Positions 33,266 through 33,788 of a stretch of DNA of 33,788 nt are shown here, piece by piece; the first letter of the stretch is position 1, and every line of letters starts with the position of its first letter. The translations under genes and the position numbers were made by a program. The notes under the pieces were generated by a model. The model saw nothing but the letters and a program-made list of their open reading frames with translations. It was not told where the DNA came from and did not search any database. Source of the stretch: Pedobacter sp. UBA1951 (GTDB lineage Bacteria > Bacteroidota > Bacteroidia > Sphingobacteriales > Sphingobacteriaceae); contig DDEP01000010.1 in the NCBI GenBank assembly GCA_002336465.1, positions 1 to 33,788 on the forward strand, given 5' to 3'.

Positions 33266-33292
33266 AAAAGCCTACATTTAATGCAGGCCTTT
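33266..33292 (-). terminator. Terminator-like hairpin downstream of the DUF4256 gene
   Basis: Bases 33266-33276 pair with 33282-33292 around a 5-base loop. Two positions are A-C on the plus strand but G-U on the minus strand, where a T-run follows, so minus-strand use is favoured. It lies about 105 bases past the DUF4256 stop codon and 72 bases past the receiver stop. Confidence 0.5.
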
Positions 33293-33397
33293 AGAGTTCA
33301 TTTTGTTTATTTTCAAGAAATTGCGCTCATAAAGCCAAGTACCTAACCAAAATTGCTCAAGGCCATTGCAAGTTTTTTTTAAAACGCATATGATAGC

Positions 33398-33788
33398 TTA
33401 TACTTTTAGCAATCCGCGAAAGCCTCTTGCCGCATAGTAAGATTCTGCACCATTATGGTAGATAAAAATATTTCCGTAGCGGTAATCTGCAAAGATGGCT
33501 CCGCCTAATTTCCTGATGTCAGAAGGAGTTGTTAACCAACTAGAGGTTTTCATATCAAATTTTCCGAGCTTTTGCAGTTCTCTATATTGCTCTTCTGTTA
33601 AGAGCTCAATACCCATAGCATTGGCCAAATCAACTGCGCTGTTTACCGGTTTATGTTCTTTACGGGCATTTAATGCATCACGATCATAACAAAGGCTTCG
33701 TCTGCCTTTAGGACTTTCTATAGAGCAATCACAGAAAACATAGGTATCTGTTTCTTTATGGTAAGCAATCACATCAGGCTCTCCTCCT
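33398..33788 (-). CDS. DUF4256 domain protein, 5' end cut by the window edge
   Basis: About 130 codons of a longer reading frame, open to the window end. The frame runs through GGEPDVIAYHKETDTYVFCD at the edge, so the GTG near 33772 is not the real start. The family usually has about 180-190 residues; roughly 55 N-terminal residues are outside. Conserved blocks are CSIESPKGRRSLCYDRDALN, MGIELLTEEQYRELQKLG and YHNGAESYYAARGFRG near the C terminus. The function of DUF4256 proteins is not known. It is transcribed towards the signalling operon and ends 203 bases from it. Confidence 0.88.
   Translation of the reverse strand, partial: GGEPDVIAYHKETDTYVFCDCSIESPKGRRSLCYDRDALNARKEHKPVNSAVDLANAMGIELLTEEQYRELQKLGKFDMKTSSWLTTPSDIRKLGGAIFADYRYGNIFIYHNGAESYYAARGFRGLLKV

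Noticed and set aside
33767..33772. GTG as a start for the DUF4256 gene
   Set aside because: The frame continues upstream with a conserved GGEPDVI stretch to the window edge, so this is an internal codon.
1..33788. Mobile elements, tRNA genes, CRISPR arrays
   Set aside because: No transposase, integrase, terminal inverted repeats, regular short repeats with spacers or cloverleaf-like sequence was seen on reading both strands.

Overview
The window looks like the chromosome of a Bacteroidota bacterium of the Sphingobacteriaceae type (Pedobacter or a close relative). The reasons are the SusC/SusD pair under an ECF sigma/FecR switch, several type IX secretion and gliding proteins (plug protein, PorP/SprF, a CHU_C-type sorting domain), Bacteroidota -7 promoter elements of the form TAnnTTTG, AT-rich spacers and the near absence of Shine-Dalgarno sequences. 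No tRNA, rRNA, CRISPR array, insertion sequence or phage gene was seen. The genus is an inference from gene content.

Layout. (1) 1-3.9 kb: a kinase-less PAS/DHp protein, a doubtful 61-codon frame, and an alpha/beta hydrolase with a Cys nucleophile lying between two AraC-family regulators, all on the minus strand. (2) 4.0-14.1 kb, minus strand: a complete nutrient-uptake locus, transcribed as ECF sigma factor, FecR anti-sigma, SusC with a STN signalling domain, SusD, HExxH metallohydrolase lipoprotein, DUF4302 lipoprotein, ending at a strong hairpin terminator. The STN domain of SusC should signal through FecR to the sigma factor, so the transporter can report its own ligand. (3) 14.3-19.8 kb: housekeeping and stress genes (CPA1 antiporter, MBL-fold hydrolase, an unusually short ABC-F ATPase, the type IX secretion plug protein, MscL). 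(4) 19.9-25.9 kb: rpoN, convergent and overlapping with a PorP/SprF protein that is translationally coupled to a large IgGFc-binding/PKD/CHU_C surface protein. (5) 26.0-33.2 kb: a divergent response regulator facing a tightly packed five-gene plus-strand operon: a ThiF/E1-like plus nitroreductase fusion (Rv1355c type), a GNAT-like putative acyltransferase, a 7TMR-DISM sensor histidine kinase, a receiver-histidine kinase hybrid and a stand-alone receiver. (6) The right edge holds a 5'-truncated DUF4256 gene.

The best candidates for something undescribed are the last operon, where two putative small-molecule enzymes are fused by gene overlap and 1-12 bp spacing to a membrane receptor kinase and a phosphorelay that has no DNA-binding output, and the ABC-F gene, which looks like an in-frame deletion product between its two ATPase domains. 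Functions come from motif reading and family memory only; no database search was run.
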